Of a stretch of DNA of 50,344 nt, positions 39,393-48,946 are shown piece by piece. Source of the stretch: Haplomitrium mnioides. Lineage: Eukaryota > Marchantiophyta > Haplomitriopsida > Calobryales. The translations under genes were made by a program, and so were the position numbers. Location of the stretch: contig JBNGIS010020640.1 of NCBI GenBank assembly GCA_049999725.1, positions 40,057 to 90,400 of the forward strand, given 5' to 3'. The notes under the pieces are model-generated. The model saw nothing but the letters and a program-made list of their open reading frames with translations, had not been told where the DNA came from and ran no database searches. Positions within the stretch are counted from its first letter, which is position 1. Each line of letters starts with the position of its first letter.

Positions 39393-39610
39393 AAGGTGAG
39401 GTCACATTCTTGCCTAGAAGGAGGTCACGTTTGTGTCTGGATAGAGTGTGTGTATCTGAAAGAGGTCGCGTTTTGTGTCTGAAGCAGGTCGCATTTTCAT
39501 CTCTGGAAGGAGGTCGCGTTCGGAAGGAGGTCACGTTTTCGTCTCCAGAAAGAGGTCGCGTTTTTTTGTCCAAAAGGAGGTGGCGTTTTTGTGTTTGCAA
39601 GTCGACTTGC
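39393..39610 (+). repeat. GGTCGCGTTT-type array in C2 5' LTR
   Basis: GAGGTCRCRTTT variants recur about eight times at intervals of 20-35 bp (for example near 39400, 39420, 39464, 39486, 39511, 39525 and 39550), usually followed by GTGTCTGGAAG-like words. The 3' LTR has the same array at about 43660-43860 with different unit numbers. Confidence 0.75.
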
Positions 39611-39801
39611 GTTTTCTTGTTTGGAAGTTTGTGTTTCGTGTCTGAAGGAGTTCACGAATCTGCTATCAAGAAAACCCCTTCAACGAGCTCACATTTTTTT
39701 TCCCTTTCTCTTTTCTCACGATTCTCATCTACAATGGATTTTTGCTGTTGCAATATATCAAAAACGTTTTGATATTCCAACAGGTTAAGGGCCCACTCTC
39801 G

Positions 39802-40638
39802 ATGGGGGATGCAAGTGTTAGTATCTCTAGCATATATTCCATTGAAAATTTTGAAGGTGCAGATTTTCTAGATTGGAAAGCCAAGATGCAACTAATCCTT
39901 GAGCTGAAAGGATTATGGAGGTATGTCAATGGTGAACTTCCTAAACCTAGTAGGAGGAATGCCACTGAGGAGAAATTTGCAATGTGGATCCAGGCAGATA
40001 GGCATGCTCAAATCCTAACTTTCCTGAGCTTGGGTAAAAAGCAATTTACCCAAGTGAGGAACCTCACTACTTCATGTGAGGTTTGGAACAGCCTTAGGAA
40101 GGCTTATGAGCAAGGAGGGGATTTTGCTGCCACATTCTTGTGGAGGAAGCTCTTCAATTTAAGATTTGTAGAAGATGACACTATGGGTGATCACACTACA
40201 AAGGTCAAGAATCTGGTGGAGCAATTGATGTCAATCAACCTAGGTCTCAAGGAGAAGATGTTTGTACAAATCTTGCTGGCAAGTTTACGTGAGTCATGTA
40301 ATAATTTGCTGTACTCACTAGAGAGCAATTTGGGTAAGCTGACTTTAGATGAAGCAAGTACCATGCTCATGGTTGAAAAACCAATAGGAAAGAGTGTCTC
40401 GATGGACCTAAACAGAGTTTTGCCTTGTTCACAAGAGGCAAGAAGGCCAAGAAGTTCCAAGGTGGGAAGTCCCAGAAATGGGGTAACTCACCAAGTGGAA
40501 ATTGTTTTTATTGTGACAAGCCTGGCCACTATGCAAGAAATTGTCCCAGTAAAAGCAAAGATCAAGGGAAGAGACTTGAAAAGAGTGGCAAGGACAAGCA
40601 AGCAAAGGAACAAATCAATATTGCTATCAAGGAGTTAG
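39802..40638 (+). pseudogene. gag: C2 gag, capsid part
   Basis: Copia Gag of UBN2 type: SIENFEGADFLDWKAKMQLI, GLWRYVNGELPKPSRRNATE, ILTFLSLGKKQFTQVRNLTT, CEVWNSLRKAYEQ and LDEASTMLMVEKP. The ATG at 39802 (MGDASVS) is chosen because the frame upstream to 39742 is LTR sequence. A one-base shift between about 40385 and 40425 throws the C-terminus out of frame, so the last 80 residues of this open frame are not Gag; the true continuation is in the next frame. Confidence 0.9.
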
Positions 40639-40661
40639 ATGATGTCATAGAATATGTCTGA
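40425..40661 (+). pseudogene. C2 gag, zinc knuckle part after frameshift
   Basis: Basic stretch (GKKAKKFQGGKSQKW) followed by an intact CCHC knuckle CFYCDKPGHYARNC and a Lys-rich tail, ending in a stop after DDVIEYV. In an intact element this is continuous with the capsid. The aspartic protease motif (DSGAS) that should follow is absent, and the next readable protein is already the integrase zinc region. Confidence 0.87.
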
Positions 40662-40689
40662 GGTAGAAAGGCATGGGTCCTAGACTAGA

Positions 40690-41490
40690 CTGTCAAGGAT
40701 CCATGAAGTGTGCCACTTGTGGCATGAAAGGCTTGGACATTTGGAGCTCAAAGTTTGAACACCTTGAGGTAGAAAGGCATGGTGTCTCGACTGAAATGTC
40801 TAGATAGTGGGAGTTTGGACTAGTGGTTAATGTATCAAGAGAAGAAAACTGCTATTTCTTCATTGATTTTTAATATGAAAAATCATTTGTACATGTGAAG
40901 TCCATAAGTGATTGCTTTGCTATGTTTCATAGTCTTAAGGGTTTAGAAAAAGCCAAGAAAATTATGGTGAAGATACTCTATACAAATAGGAAGGGAGTAT
41001 ATGTCCAAGTGGTTGAAAGCTTTCTAAGAGAGTATGGATCAATCTAGGAAAGCATAAGATCAAGCACAACTCACAAGAGGGGATTCTCCATCACAGAACG
41101 GTGTGATAGAAAGGATGTATAAGGCAATCATGGAGAATGCAAGGAAGCATTTTCTGTGCAAGGTACATCCAGAAGATTTTTTGAGCTAAGGTTGTGAACA
41201 CAATAGTCTTGCTCAAGAATCCGTGCACCAAGGCTGTGAGAAATATGGCACTAGAGAAAGCGTGGTCATATAAATAGCCTGATGTTTCATATCTCAGAAT
41301 TTTTGGCTATATGCATTAGTACCTCAAGAACTGTGAGGGAAGTTGCATTCAAAAACCATCAAGTGTGTGTTTCTAAGATATTGGGAAGAACTGCAAGGGG
41401 TACAGGCTGCTCTATTGTGAGATAAAGCAGATAATCAGGGGTCAGGAAGTAGTGTTTGATGATTGTCAGAGGATATGACAAGTAGGTCAC
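40690..41490 (+). pseudogene. C2 integrase remnant
   Basis: Pieces in changing frames: LWHERLGHLEL (integrase HHCC start) at about 40715-40750; GLEKAKKIMVKILYTNRKGV at about 40940; GDSPSQNGVIERMYKAIMEN with the catalytic Glu at about 41085-41140; and VVFDD near 41450. The first two catalytic Asp positions are not recognisable. Numerous stops and deletions; no function possible. Confidence 0.75.
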
Positions 41491-41789
41491 ATGCAATTGG
41501 CAAAGGAGCAAGTTGGGATCTCCAAAGGAAAGGAGATAATGGTGAAGTACACAAGTGATGTGCTAGGTACCTCACATTTAGGACAGAATCTGAAACTGGA
41601 GACATTGCTAGGAATCATTCCAGTAGTGGGAGTACGAGTGGTAAATGAGAGGATATTTGTGGAAGAAGAGAACGTTGTGCCAAGCGTTTTGAGAGGATGA
41701 GCAAATAGCCAGTGACAATGGATCTCGTAGTTCCATAAACATTGGGATTCAATGTGACCATGGTGATGATCCACTAACACTAAAGGAGG

Positions 41790-42600
41790 CGTTGTTCAGG
41801 GAGGATACCCAGGCATGGGAGGTGGTTTCTAAGGAGTTAATTCACTCTATAAAACCAGACCTGAACTCCAAACCAAGTTGCCCAAGGGGAGGAAAGCCAT
41901 GGGGTGTAAGTGGGTACTCAAGGTCAAGTACCAAGTTAATGGCTCTGTGGAAAATTACAAGGCAAGGCTGGTTGCCATAGGATTTACACAAATGATTGGG
42001 GTGGTTTAAAGAGAAACTTTTGCACCGGTTGCAAAGTTTTCTTCAATCAGGTGTTTTTTGGCTATTGCTGCAATGATGGACTGGGAAGCACCTCAAGTGG
42101 ATGTCAAGATGGAATTCTTGAATGGAGATCTTGAGTGAGAAATTTATATGCAGCAGTAAGAATTTGTTGTGAGAGGAAGGAATGCTTTGTGTGCAAATAA
42201 AACAAGGCATTATATATGGCATCAAGCAAGCATCTAGGGCATGGTACCAGCGGATTGACACACATCTAAAGAAGAACTTTAGGAGGAGTGATGGAAGTCA
42301 TTGTGTTCACACCTAGAGAGAGGGTGGAACATACCAAGTTTTGTCAGCTATGTAGATGACATAGTGATGATCAGCAGTGATCTGGAGTAGTTGAATCAGG
42401 TCGAGGACTTGGAGGTGACATTTGAAATGGAAAACCTACAGTAGATTCACTATCTTCTTGGGATGCATGCTCAAAGAGATGGACATGCAAGGAAGATCAC
42501 ACTGAATCAAAAGGTCTGTATTAGGAAATTTTTTGAAAGTAATGGAATGGGAGATTGCAAGGCAGTCTACACTCTACTAGCTGGTATGAGGTCAATCAAG
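41790..42600 (+). pseudogene. C2 reverse transcriptase remnant
   Basis: Copia RT motifs in order: KAMGCKWVLKVKYQVNGSVE and YKARLVAIGFTQ (41895-41990), RETFAPVAKFSSIR (about 42010-42050), WEAPQVDVKMEFLNGDLE (about 42083-42135), and YVDDIVMISSDLE at 42349-42390, whose two catalytic Asp are intact. In-frame stops occur in most segments. About 20 residues before YVDD are scrambled. Confidence 0.85.
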
Positions 42601-42601
42601 G

Positions 42602-43063
42602 ATGGGATCTAGAACAAAAAGAAGGCTGAAGTGCAGTAGGCAGTCTGAATTATGCTATGTAGTAGGAGCTGCCTCAAGGTTTGTGTCCAACCTAGGGATG
42701 ACTCATTGGCTTGCAGTGAAAGGAATTTTCAAGTACCTTCAAGGCTCCAAGGATCATGTGCTGGAGTACAGTGGATGTCTGGAATCCACTCTAATCAACA
42801 ACAGTTCATTGATTGGATATAGTGACTCTAATTATGCAGGAAGCAAGGATGATGGAAAGCCCACATCAGGGTGTGCTTTACTAATAGGAGGATACTTGGG
42901 TTTTCAGACTGGATAAACCCACTACCATTTGTGAAGACAATCGGGGTTACATATCGTTGGGGTAGAATGCAACCTATAACTCAAAGACCGAGGCAATGGG
43001 AAGTGGCAAGCAGGTAGGCTTGCTGAGAGATGCTTGGTGTGAAAATTGTTTGCTGAGTGGGAG
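42602..43063 (+). pseudogene. C2 RNase H remnant and polypurine tract
   Basis: The 104-residue open piece 42602-42916 reads LCYVVGAASRFVSNLGMTHW, AVKGIFKYLQGSKDHVLEYS and LIGYSDSNYAGSKDDGKPTS, the copia RNase H with its first acidic position in YSDSNYAG. Later bits include YNSKTEAM (normally STEAE) near 42970. The purine-rich GAGTGGGAG at 43055-43063 abuts the 3' LTR. Confidence 0.88.
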
Positions 43064-44024
43064 TGTTGGAAACTGGCAGCTCACAATTTTGCTGTTGGTG
43101 GATCAGAGGAATTACCTAATCATGCTCAGGCATTCCTGCAACATGCTTCCTTTGTGAAGTGATATGATACATATTTACTACTATACATTATGCTCAAGTG
43201 ATGATCCTGAGCATGATGTTTGTATAGGCATTAGTTTCTCTCTAGTTTAGCTCCTAGCTAGTATAGAGAAATTTTTAGAGATAGTGCCATGTGGAGGCAA
43301 CTAGTGGTGACATGTGTTAGCACCAAGACTCTCCTTAGGGACAATTAATGATTCTTGTCCCTTGCAAAAATTAGAACACAGAAAAGACATACGAGTGTAG
43401 GTGAAAACTGCATGTGCAGCTCTTGTCCATACTCGTGGAAAAATTCTCCTTCACCTGCACTCATTCAAGCGCCCACAGATTTTGAACAAGGGCGCTCATA
43501 GAAATCCAGCCTTTGGCTGGTATTGTTTTCTGTATATAAACCTGATGAAGAGGAGCTCAAACACATCCTCATTGCAACCACATTTCACTTCTTACCTGGT
43601 TTTGTGCATTCAAGGAAGAATCACATCTGAGTAGGGAGAGTCATTTTTTCTTAAAGGTGAGGTTGCGTTTGTGCCTGGAAGGAGGTCGCATTCGTGTTTG
43701 GAAGGAGCGTTCGTGTCTAAAGGAGGTCACGTTTTTGCTCTAAAGGAGGTGACGTTTGTGTCTGAAGCAAGTCGCGTTTCGTGTCTGAAGTAGGTCGCAT
43801 TTTCATCTCTGGAAGGAGGTCGCGTTTTTGTGTCCAAAAGGAGGTGGCATTTTCTTGTCTAGAAGTTGACCTGCATTTCGTGTTTGGAAGGAGTTCGCGA
43901 ATCTGTTGTCAGGTGAACCCCTTCAGCGAGCTCACGTTTTTTCCCTTTCCCTTTTCTCACGATTCTCATCTAAAATGGATTTTTGCTGCTGCAATATATC
44001 AAAAAGGTTTTGATATTTCCAACA
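43064..44024 (+). repeat. C2 3' LTR
   Basis: 961 bp, TGTTGGAAACTGG...GATATTTCCAACA, matching the 5' LTR over its whole length. It retains the CCAGCC-TTT-GGCTGG palindrome at 43506-43520 and a TATATAAA box at 43533-43540, and the GGTCGCGTTT-type array at about 43660-43860. It is followed by CCTGA, the right copy of the target duplication, and then by LTR-H sequence. Confidence 0.93.
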
Positions 44025-44410
44025 CCTGAGCCTCTAGAGCCTCATGCCTAGCGATTCTCAGTGCCCCTCCAGTCCACCTCCACCCTTGATAGCCCTCCCA
44101 CACGAGTGCACTCGCTTCAAGTGAAACATCACTAGAATTCCCTCCCTTGTCCCTCGCTGCGTTCCTTGTACCAGATAATCAACCTCTCACATGTTGAAGC
44201 GAGACAATCTATACTCCCTCCTCATTTCCCCCCGATCTTGGCTCTCCATCCCGACCCTTTCTTGGTCGTTCTTGTTTGTAATTGTTTCTTGGTGTGACGA
44301 CACTTGTCTTGAGGATGCTGAAGATGAGCCTAATCTGGTGAAGACAAACTCGACACAAATTAGAAAGAATGACCTCATGAAGGTGAGCTTGGCACAGATC
44401 CGAATAGTCA

Positions 44411-44644
44411 GCTGATCTGAAGAAGGTATGCTTGGCGCTGATCCAAAAGGCTGATCCAAAGAAGGTAAGCTTGGCGCAGATCCCAAAGGCTGATCCAAAG
44501 AAGGTAAGCTTGGCGTAGATCTGAAAGGCTGATCCAAAGAAGGTATGCTTGGCACAGATTTGAAAGGCTAATCCAAAGAAGGTAAGCTTGGTGCAGATCT
44601 TGAAGGCTGATCTGAAGAGAGTAGGATCTGCGCAAGCTTCGATG
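44411..44644 (-). repeat. Exact-period 39-bp tandem array in LTR-H
   Basis: Six monomers start at 44411, 44450, 44489, 44528, 44567 and 44606, each exactly 39 bp apart, with GATCCAAAGAAGGTAAGC then TTGGCGCAGATC as plus-strand core. In reverse complement it is the GGATCTGCGCC...TTACC monomer of the LTR-B array, here without the second monomer type. On the minus strand the period gives a 13-residue repeat (AYLLWISL...). Confidence 0.92.
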
Positions 44645-45555
44645 ATCAACTTCGATGGTTGACTTCTTTCGATGGAGTGCCATCTGTCGCCGTTTCTTCC
44701 AAGTTAAAATTGAACCACCGCGCCCGACCAAAGAATCAGACAAAGGACACTCAACTCCAAAGTTTGACCCGACCCAATAGAGCTTTGCTTGATGCATTCC
44801 TCCGAAGGGAAGTTGGACCCTCATGCCCGATAGACATAAATGACGCATCTTGACACCACTTTCTAAGGGAAAGTCCGCTTACTCTGCTCCGTCGGAAGAG
44901 AATCAATATGATGCAGCCAATTCCGATGCTTTGACCAACCCCAACACTACCAATAGAGCTCCGATAGAAGAAAGACTTCGGAAGACCAAAATCTGTTTGG
45001 ACCCTGATGAAGCCCGTTAACACTCAATGGAACAAAGCGTCTTCCGACCCCTGATGTTGTCGTTGTCTTCCGATGGTCGTCCAATTCTTCCTTCTCCTTC
45101 GAATCCTTTGATTTTGGTTGTGTTGGAGGCACCTTCCCTTCTTCTTCCTATCAAGCCATACCACTGTTTCGCTAATCAAGACTAACTATGGAGCTCCTCG
45201 CCTTACCTTAAGCTCTCCTCTCCTGCCGTTGAGTTGTTGATCCTATCCAATTCCCCTGATCTTCTTCACCCGAATCTAAATCTTCTTCTTCTTCTGAGAT
45301 CACTCTACCGTCAACCTCCTTGCGATTCTTTTCTCCATATCTCTAGAGAGTATCTTGTCCTTCCCCATCAGGGTTCCGATTCCTGCTTTCCGATGCCCTT
45401 CTGAACGGATAGTTGGATGACCCTCTCTCCATATCACTGATACTAGATACTTTGATGCCTCTGGAGTATCTTAACATCTTAAAAGTAAAGAAATGCTCCA
45501 ATGTTGTTTCCAAATTAAAAACATTTTCATTAGTACATCACTTCACTAGTTGACA

Positions 45556-46190
45556 AAGCCGAAAACATACTCCTTGTAGAAATCAATTAGGAGGGTCACC
45601 CGCTCCCACTAGAGGAGTTGGAGTGTGGTGCATAAGGTGTAACAAGCATGGCCACTCTCTTCAAGAATGTTTTGCGGAGGCCAACACAATGTCCACTATG
45701 TAAGAGAGTAGGCACCTGACTACATTCGTGAAGAAGTTGAATATGTGCTAGAGCAGGCCCCAAAGATAGTATACGAGATCAGCGAAGGGCCTCGTACAAT
45801 GCTTGGAAGGCCTGCAAGTGTGAGCGTGGGGCAAGGAAGTGGGTGGGTTGCAACTTGACTACCTCGAACGACCATCATGGTTTGTTAGAATTGCAGCCAG
45901 TCTGGGCACATCTCTTCAAACTATCTCGAGCCGCGGAAAACCAATCATGGACAGTCGACCGCATTATGTTTCCTGTGCAAGAAGGTGGGGCATGTGGCTC
46001 TCAATTGCCCTCTCAACAGAAGTGGAAAAGAATCTCAAAGACCTAATCCAAATGAGTAAAAATTCATGGTTAACTCTAATAGAGTTCTTCAACCAAAGGC
46101 AACTCAAGGTCCAAGTTCAGACCAAGAGTGCAAGCAAAAGCTAAGAAACCAAAGAACCCAAGGGATTCAAGAGGAACTCCAGAATGAAGA
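45556..46190 (+). pseudogene. G3 gag, C-terminal triple knuckle fragment
   Basis: Knuckle 1 at 45629-45670: CIRCNKHGHSLQEC, intact. Knuckle 2 at 45883-45924: C, stop (TAG for Trp), NCSQSGHISSN, with the last Cys now Tyr. Knuckle 3 at 45967-46008: CFLCKKVGHVALNC, intact, then PLN and a basic tail (AKKPKNPRDSRG). The acidic linker after knuckle 1 is frameshifted. The left edge is the LTR-H start; the right edge is lost in chromovirus sequence at about 46190. Confidence 0.85.
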
Positions 46191-46455
46191 GCGGGACAAA
46201 GAAGCCCTTCTATTTATACAAGAGAAGAGAGTGTCATCCCTCTTTCTTCACTTACAAGTCACTTCTAATTCAGCCATAAATGTGACTCTCTACCAAAAGT
46301 GACTTTGATTGCAAGTAACCTAAAAGTGACTCTCCACCAAAAGTGACTTCAAAAGCAAGTAGTCCAATCTTAACCATAAAAGTTACTCACTACCACTTCC
46401 TTCACTCCTATGTATTTTCTTATAAATAGCACAACCTTATCCTTATACTATTACA
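46190..46455 (-). repeat. CV 3' LTR, U3 part
   Basis: Begins TGTAATAG at 46455, a few bases after the polypurine tract. TATAAATA on the minus strand at 46218-46211 is a good TATA box, after which the LTR is lost, so R and U5 are missing. It includes a tandem pair of about 44 bp (46282-46325 and 46326-46365) with the shared core CCAAAAGTGACTT; GTGACTT words recur six times. The exact left border with G3 gag is uncertain by about 20 bp. Confidence 0.7.
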
Positions 46456-46468
46456 TAATCCCCACCTT

Positions 46469-46912
46469 CTAGTCGATGACGTCCTCGTCATTGCCGCAAC
46501 TTTCAAAAATTTTAATAGCTTCTTGAGCATTCTTTAGATTTGAAGAAGGTTCCCAAGTAGCATCATGAAGTGGATATCCTTTCCTTAAAACCTTGTACTG
46601 AACTTGTGAATGCCACCCTCGTTTGATAACTCTTTTCGCCAAAATGCGATCTACTTCAAATTCCTCATGATTATCAAGAATAATGGTCAAAGGAGAAAGT
46701 TGAACTCGATTTGGAAAAGAAGATGGACTAGAAACAAAAGGCTTAATTTTAGACATATGGAACACAGGATGAATCTTCATATGAAGAGGAAGATCAAGTT
46801 TATAAGCAACGGAAGAAATAACTTGAGAAATAGAGAAAGTACCAATCCAAGTAGAAGATAACTTATAGACTTGAGTATCTAAAGTTAATGGAAGATTATG
46901 AGTGAATAACAC
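46469..46912 (-). pseudogene. CV integrase C-terminus with chromodomain
   Basis: A 147-residue open piece. Residues 15-55 are the integrase GPF/Y module (LSSTWIGTFSISQVI, AYKLDLPLHMKIHPVFHMSK), with GTF in place of GPF. Residues 84-138 form a chromodomain: EFEVDRILAKRVIKRG, VQYKVLRKGYPLHDATWEP, LKNAQEAIKIFES. The usual aromatic of VKWKG is Leu (VLRKG), one of the cage positions, so methyl-lysine binding may be altered, as in several plant chromovirus groups. The stop at 46469 lies next to the polypurine tract. Confidence 0.92.
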
Positions 46913-47779
46913 AACTTGGTCGCCTACAACACAAGAGCAATCACGACGATGTTCATTGATAAATTAGTTTTGCCAGTTTTGAGCAATAATAAGATGGTTT
47001 CTAGTATTTTGCAACAAGAAAGATAAACGAGACAAAAAGGTCAAAAGACTAGAAACATTGGAAGATGAAGGAGAAAGAAAACCATTGGGAACAAGAGAAT
47101 ATTGACCAGAATTAGGAAAGAAAGGAGAAAACACAGTTTTTTCTTATTTGGAGTTGTTGTATGCAAACTCCATAGCCGGTAAAAAACTATCCCAATCTGT
47201 ATGATAAACATTGATAAACGCTCGAAGCATATCTTTCACAGTGCAATTTGTTTGTTCAGTTTGCCCATATGTTTGAGGATGATATGCCGTAGACATAGAG
47301 AGTTTGGTACCCAAAAGTGTGAATAACTCTCGCCAAAACTTCCTAGTGAATCATGGATCTCTATCAGATATAAGTACCTTAGGCATTCTATGATATCTAA
47401 AGAGTGTATCAAAATAAATCTTTGCTAATTGTGGAGCATCCACCGTATCCACTGCCGGTGCTAGATGAATTTCCTTGCTTAGCTTATCCACAAATACCAC
47501 AATGGTCGTATACTCACAAGGCGTGGTTGGAAGCGAAGTGATAAGATCCAAACTTATATGTTCCCACCGAGTAGTAGGAATCGATTATGGTTGCAAAAGA
47601 CCAATTGGTTTTTGATTTGAAGCCTTGTTTCATTGACAACTTTCACAAGAACAAACAAAGCCACAAACATCTCAAGCTAGGTTTGGCCACCACCAAGTCC
47701 GTTGAAGCAACTCCATAGTCTTGTCTACTCTAAGATGCCAAGAAATTGGAATATTATGTGCTTCTTGTAAACATGCTAT
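46913..47779 (-). pseudogene. CV integrase zinc domain and core
   Basis: One frame with several stops. Downward from 47779: zinc domain HNIPISWHLRVDKTMELLQR, TWWWPNLA, CESCQ; then SLDLITSLPTTPCEYTTIVV with the first catalytic Asp, FVDKLSKEIHLAPAV, KVLISDRDP (second Asp), a TGA at 47351 replacing the Arg codon CGA, RKFWRELFTLLGTKLSMS, and AYHPQTYGQTEQTN with the catalytic Glu. The only long open part is 47351-47551. All three catalytic residues can be read, but the frame is broken at least five times. Confidence 0.88.
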
Positions 47780-48317
47780 TCAAAGCGCATCATCTTGTAG
47801 AACATATATTTGATGACCTTGATAGAGAGTACTATCTCGAATGGAAAAAGTATGATACTTACTATCTTGGACCACCAAACGTGCTCTAACAAGAGTAAAG
47901 AAGGCATCTTCTAGTAACTTTTCTTGAAAGCCGTCACTAGTTGCTTCATCAAGATGTAAATATACTAGCATTTGCTATCTCTAGTGTATTTATTCAATGA
48001 TCTGATCTTCAAGACAATGCATCAGGAATAGTGTGGAACCATTCTAGCTTGTACTCCAACTTGAAATCAAAGAGTTGTAGTTGATATTCCTATCAATGAT
48101 GACGACTTGTCATTTTTTCCAAGTGGATTGCTTAAAGCAATGGCTTGTAGTTTGTGCACATAACTACAGGTTTTCCCAAAGGATAGTGTCTCCACATCTT
48201 GGTAGTATAAACCATTGCTAATTTCTCTCGATCTCTTGCAGAATAATTTCTCTCTACCACATTCAATCAGCGTGACATGAAGGCAATTGGATGAAGTCCA
48301 TCCTCAAACTCTTGTTG
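47780..48317 (-). pseudogene. CV RNase H and linker
   Basis: From 48317 down: FEDGLHPIAFMSR, LNVVERNYSARDREKLAMVY, TTKMWRHYPLGKPVVMCTNY, KPLL, then EYQLQLFDFKLEYKLEWF and TIPDALS, with stops and a frameshift near 47990. The open piece 47971-47780 (MLVYLHLDEATSDGFQEKLL, VQDSKYHTFSIRDSTLYQGH) is the linker to the integrase zinc domain. RNase H acidic residues are partly lost (TNY for TDH). Confidence 0.8.
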
Positions 48318-48946
48318 TTAAACCACTCCAATAGCAAAATTAGAAGCATCAAAATTAACTATACAATTCCTCTTTGGATCATGTGGTTGTAGAATTGGAC
48401 AAGATATAATTGCATCCTTGAGCTTTTGAAATGCCACTTGCTTCTTGGTCGTCCATTTGAACTTTGCATCCTTTTCTAGTAAATTCGTAAGCGGTGTAGC
48501 AATATGAGTATAGTAGTGAATGAATCTTCGATGAAAACTTGCTAATCCATTAAAAGCACGAACATCCTTTACATCATTTGGTGTTGGCCACTCTGCAATA
48601 GCCTTAATTTTCTCTTCCTCCATCTTGATGCTATCCGCAGATACTTTATGCCATAGATAAGTCACATCTTGCTTCTGAAGCTCACACTTAGACTTCTTGC
48701 AATAAAACTTCCAATTGCGTAGTCATTGTAGTGCCTATTTGAGATAAGCGCGATGCTCAACATCACTTTTACTAAAGATAAGAATATTGTCCAAAAATAC
48801 TAATACTGAATTATCCAATAACCCATCAAAAACTCGATGCATTTGATCCATGAATATTGCTAGAGCATTAGTAAGACCAAATGTAAGAACCTTCCACTCA
48901 AAATGCCCATACCTTGTGTGAAAAGCTGTCTTTGATATATCACTTG
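48318..48946 (-). pseudogene. CV reverse transcriptase, C-terminal half
   Basis: Starts at the LTR-I border with KAFHTRYGHFEWKVLTFGLT, NALAIFMDQMHRVFDG, then VLVFLDNILIFSKS: the RT active site, normally YLDD, is FLDN, so the second catalytic Asp is Asn. A stop-ridden segment leads to the 115-residue open piece 48665-48318 (MTYLWHKVSADSIKMEEEKI, WPTPNDVKDVRAFNGLASFH, FKWTTKKQVAFQKLKDAI, VNFDASNFAIGVV), which is the RT thumb/connection and RNase H start with its first Asp. Confidence 0.88.

Larger units (their letters stand above)
38804..39782 (+). repeat. C2 5' LTR
   Basis: 979 bp, TGTTGGAAATTGG...GATATTCCAACA; the terminal hexamers TGTTGG and CCAACA are perfect inverted repeats. Notable contents: a hairpin-like box at 39245-39259, a TATA box at 39274-39280, and an irregular array of GAGGTCGCGTTT-type words at 39393-39610. 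The gag start lies 20 bp beyond the LTR end, an unusually short leader; no TGGTATCAG primer site is visible there. Confidence 0.92.
38804..44024 (+). mobile_element. Full-length Ty1/copia C2 with 5-bp target duplication
   Basis: Two LTRs (38804-39782 and 43064-44024) flank a 3.3-kb internal region with gag, integrase, RT and RNase H remnants in copia order. Flanks are CTTGA at 38799-38803 and CCTGA at 44025-44029, one mismatch; sister LTRs show the empty site (GGATTGCTTGAGCCTC near 49938). Over the first 400 bp the LTRs differ at roughly one base in eleven by eye, indicating an old insertion. The internal region is shorter than a usual copia (about 4-4.5 kb) because the protease and parts of RT are gone. 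Confidence 0.93.
37843..45555 (-). mobile_element. LTR-H, minus-strand gypsy LTR carrying copia C2
   Basis: LTR start TGTCAACTAGTGAAG at 45555, reading leftward to about 37843, where it lacks only its last few bases. C2 (38804-44024) and one target-site copy interrupt it, so the LTR itself is about 2.5 kb. Its end resembles LTR-B (GGCATCTTTGGGAGTTAAGG in both) more than LTR-E, marking a subfamily. It contains the 39-bp array at 44411-44644. No internal region accompanies it; it interrupts G3 gag. Confidence 0.85.
46190..48946 (-). mobile_element. Chromovirus CV (Ty3/gypsy), 3' part
   Basis: Minus-strand element with RT (cut at 48946), RNase H, integrase, a C-terminal chromodomain, polypurine tract (46458-46470, AGAAGGTGGGG) and a partial 3' LTR. 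It is unrelated to the G1-G4 family: the integrase motifs read SDRDP and YGQTEQTN, and the chromodomain is present. The 5' part is removed or displaced by LTR-I. Chromodomains of such elements are thought to direct integration to heterochromatin by reading histone marks. Confidence 0.9.

Noticed and set aside
44187-44848. Minus-strand open frames with a 13-residue repeat in LTR-H
   Set aside because: Same explanation: exact 39-bp tandem array within an LTR. Both overlapping frames are open.
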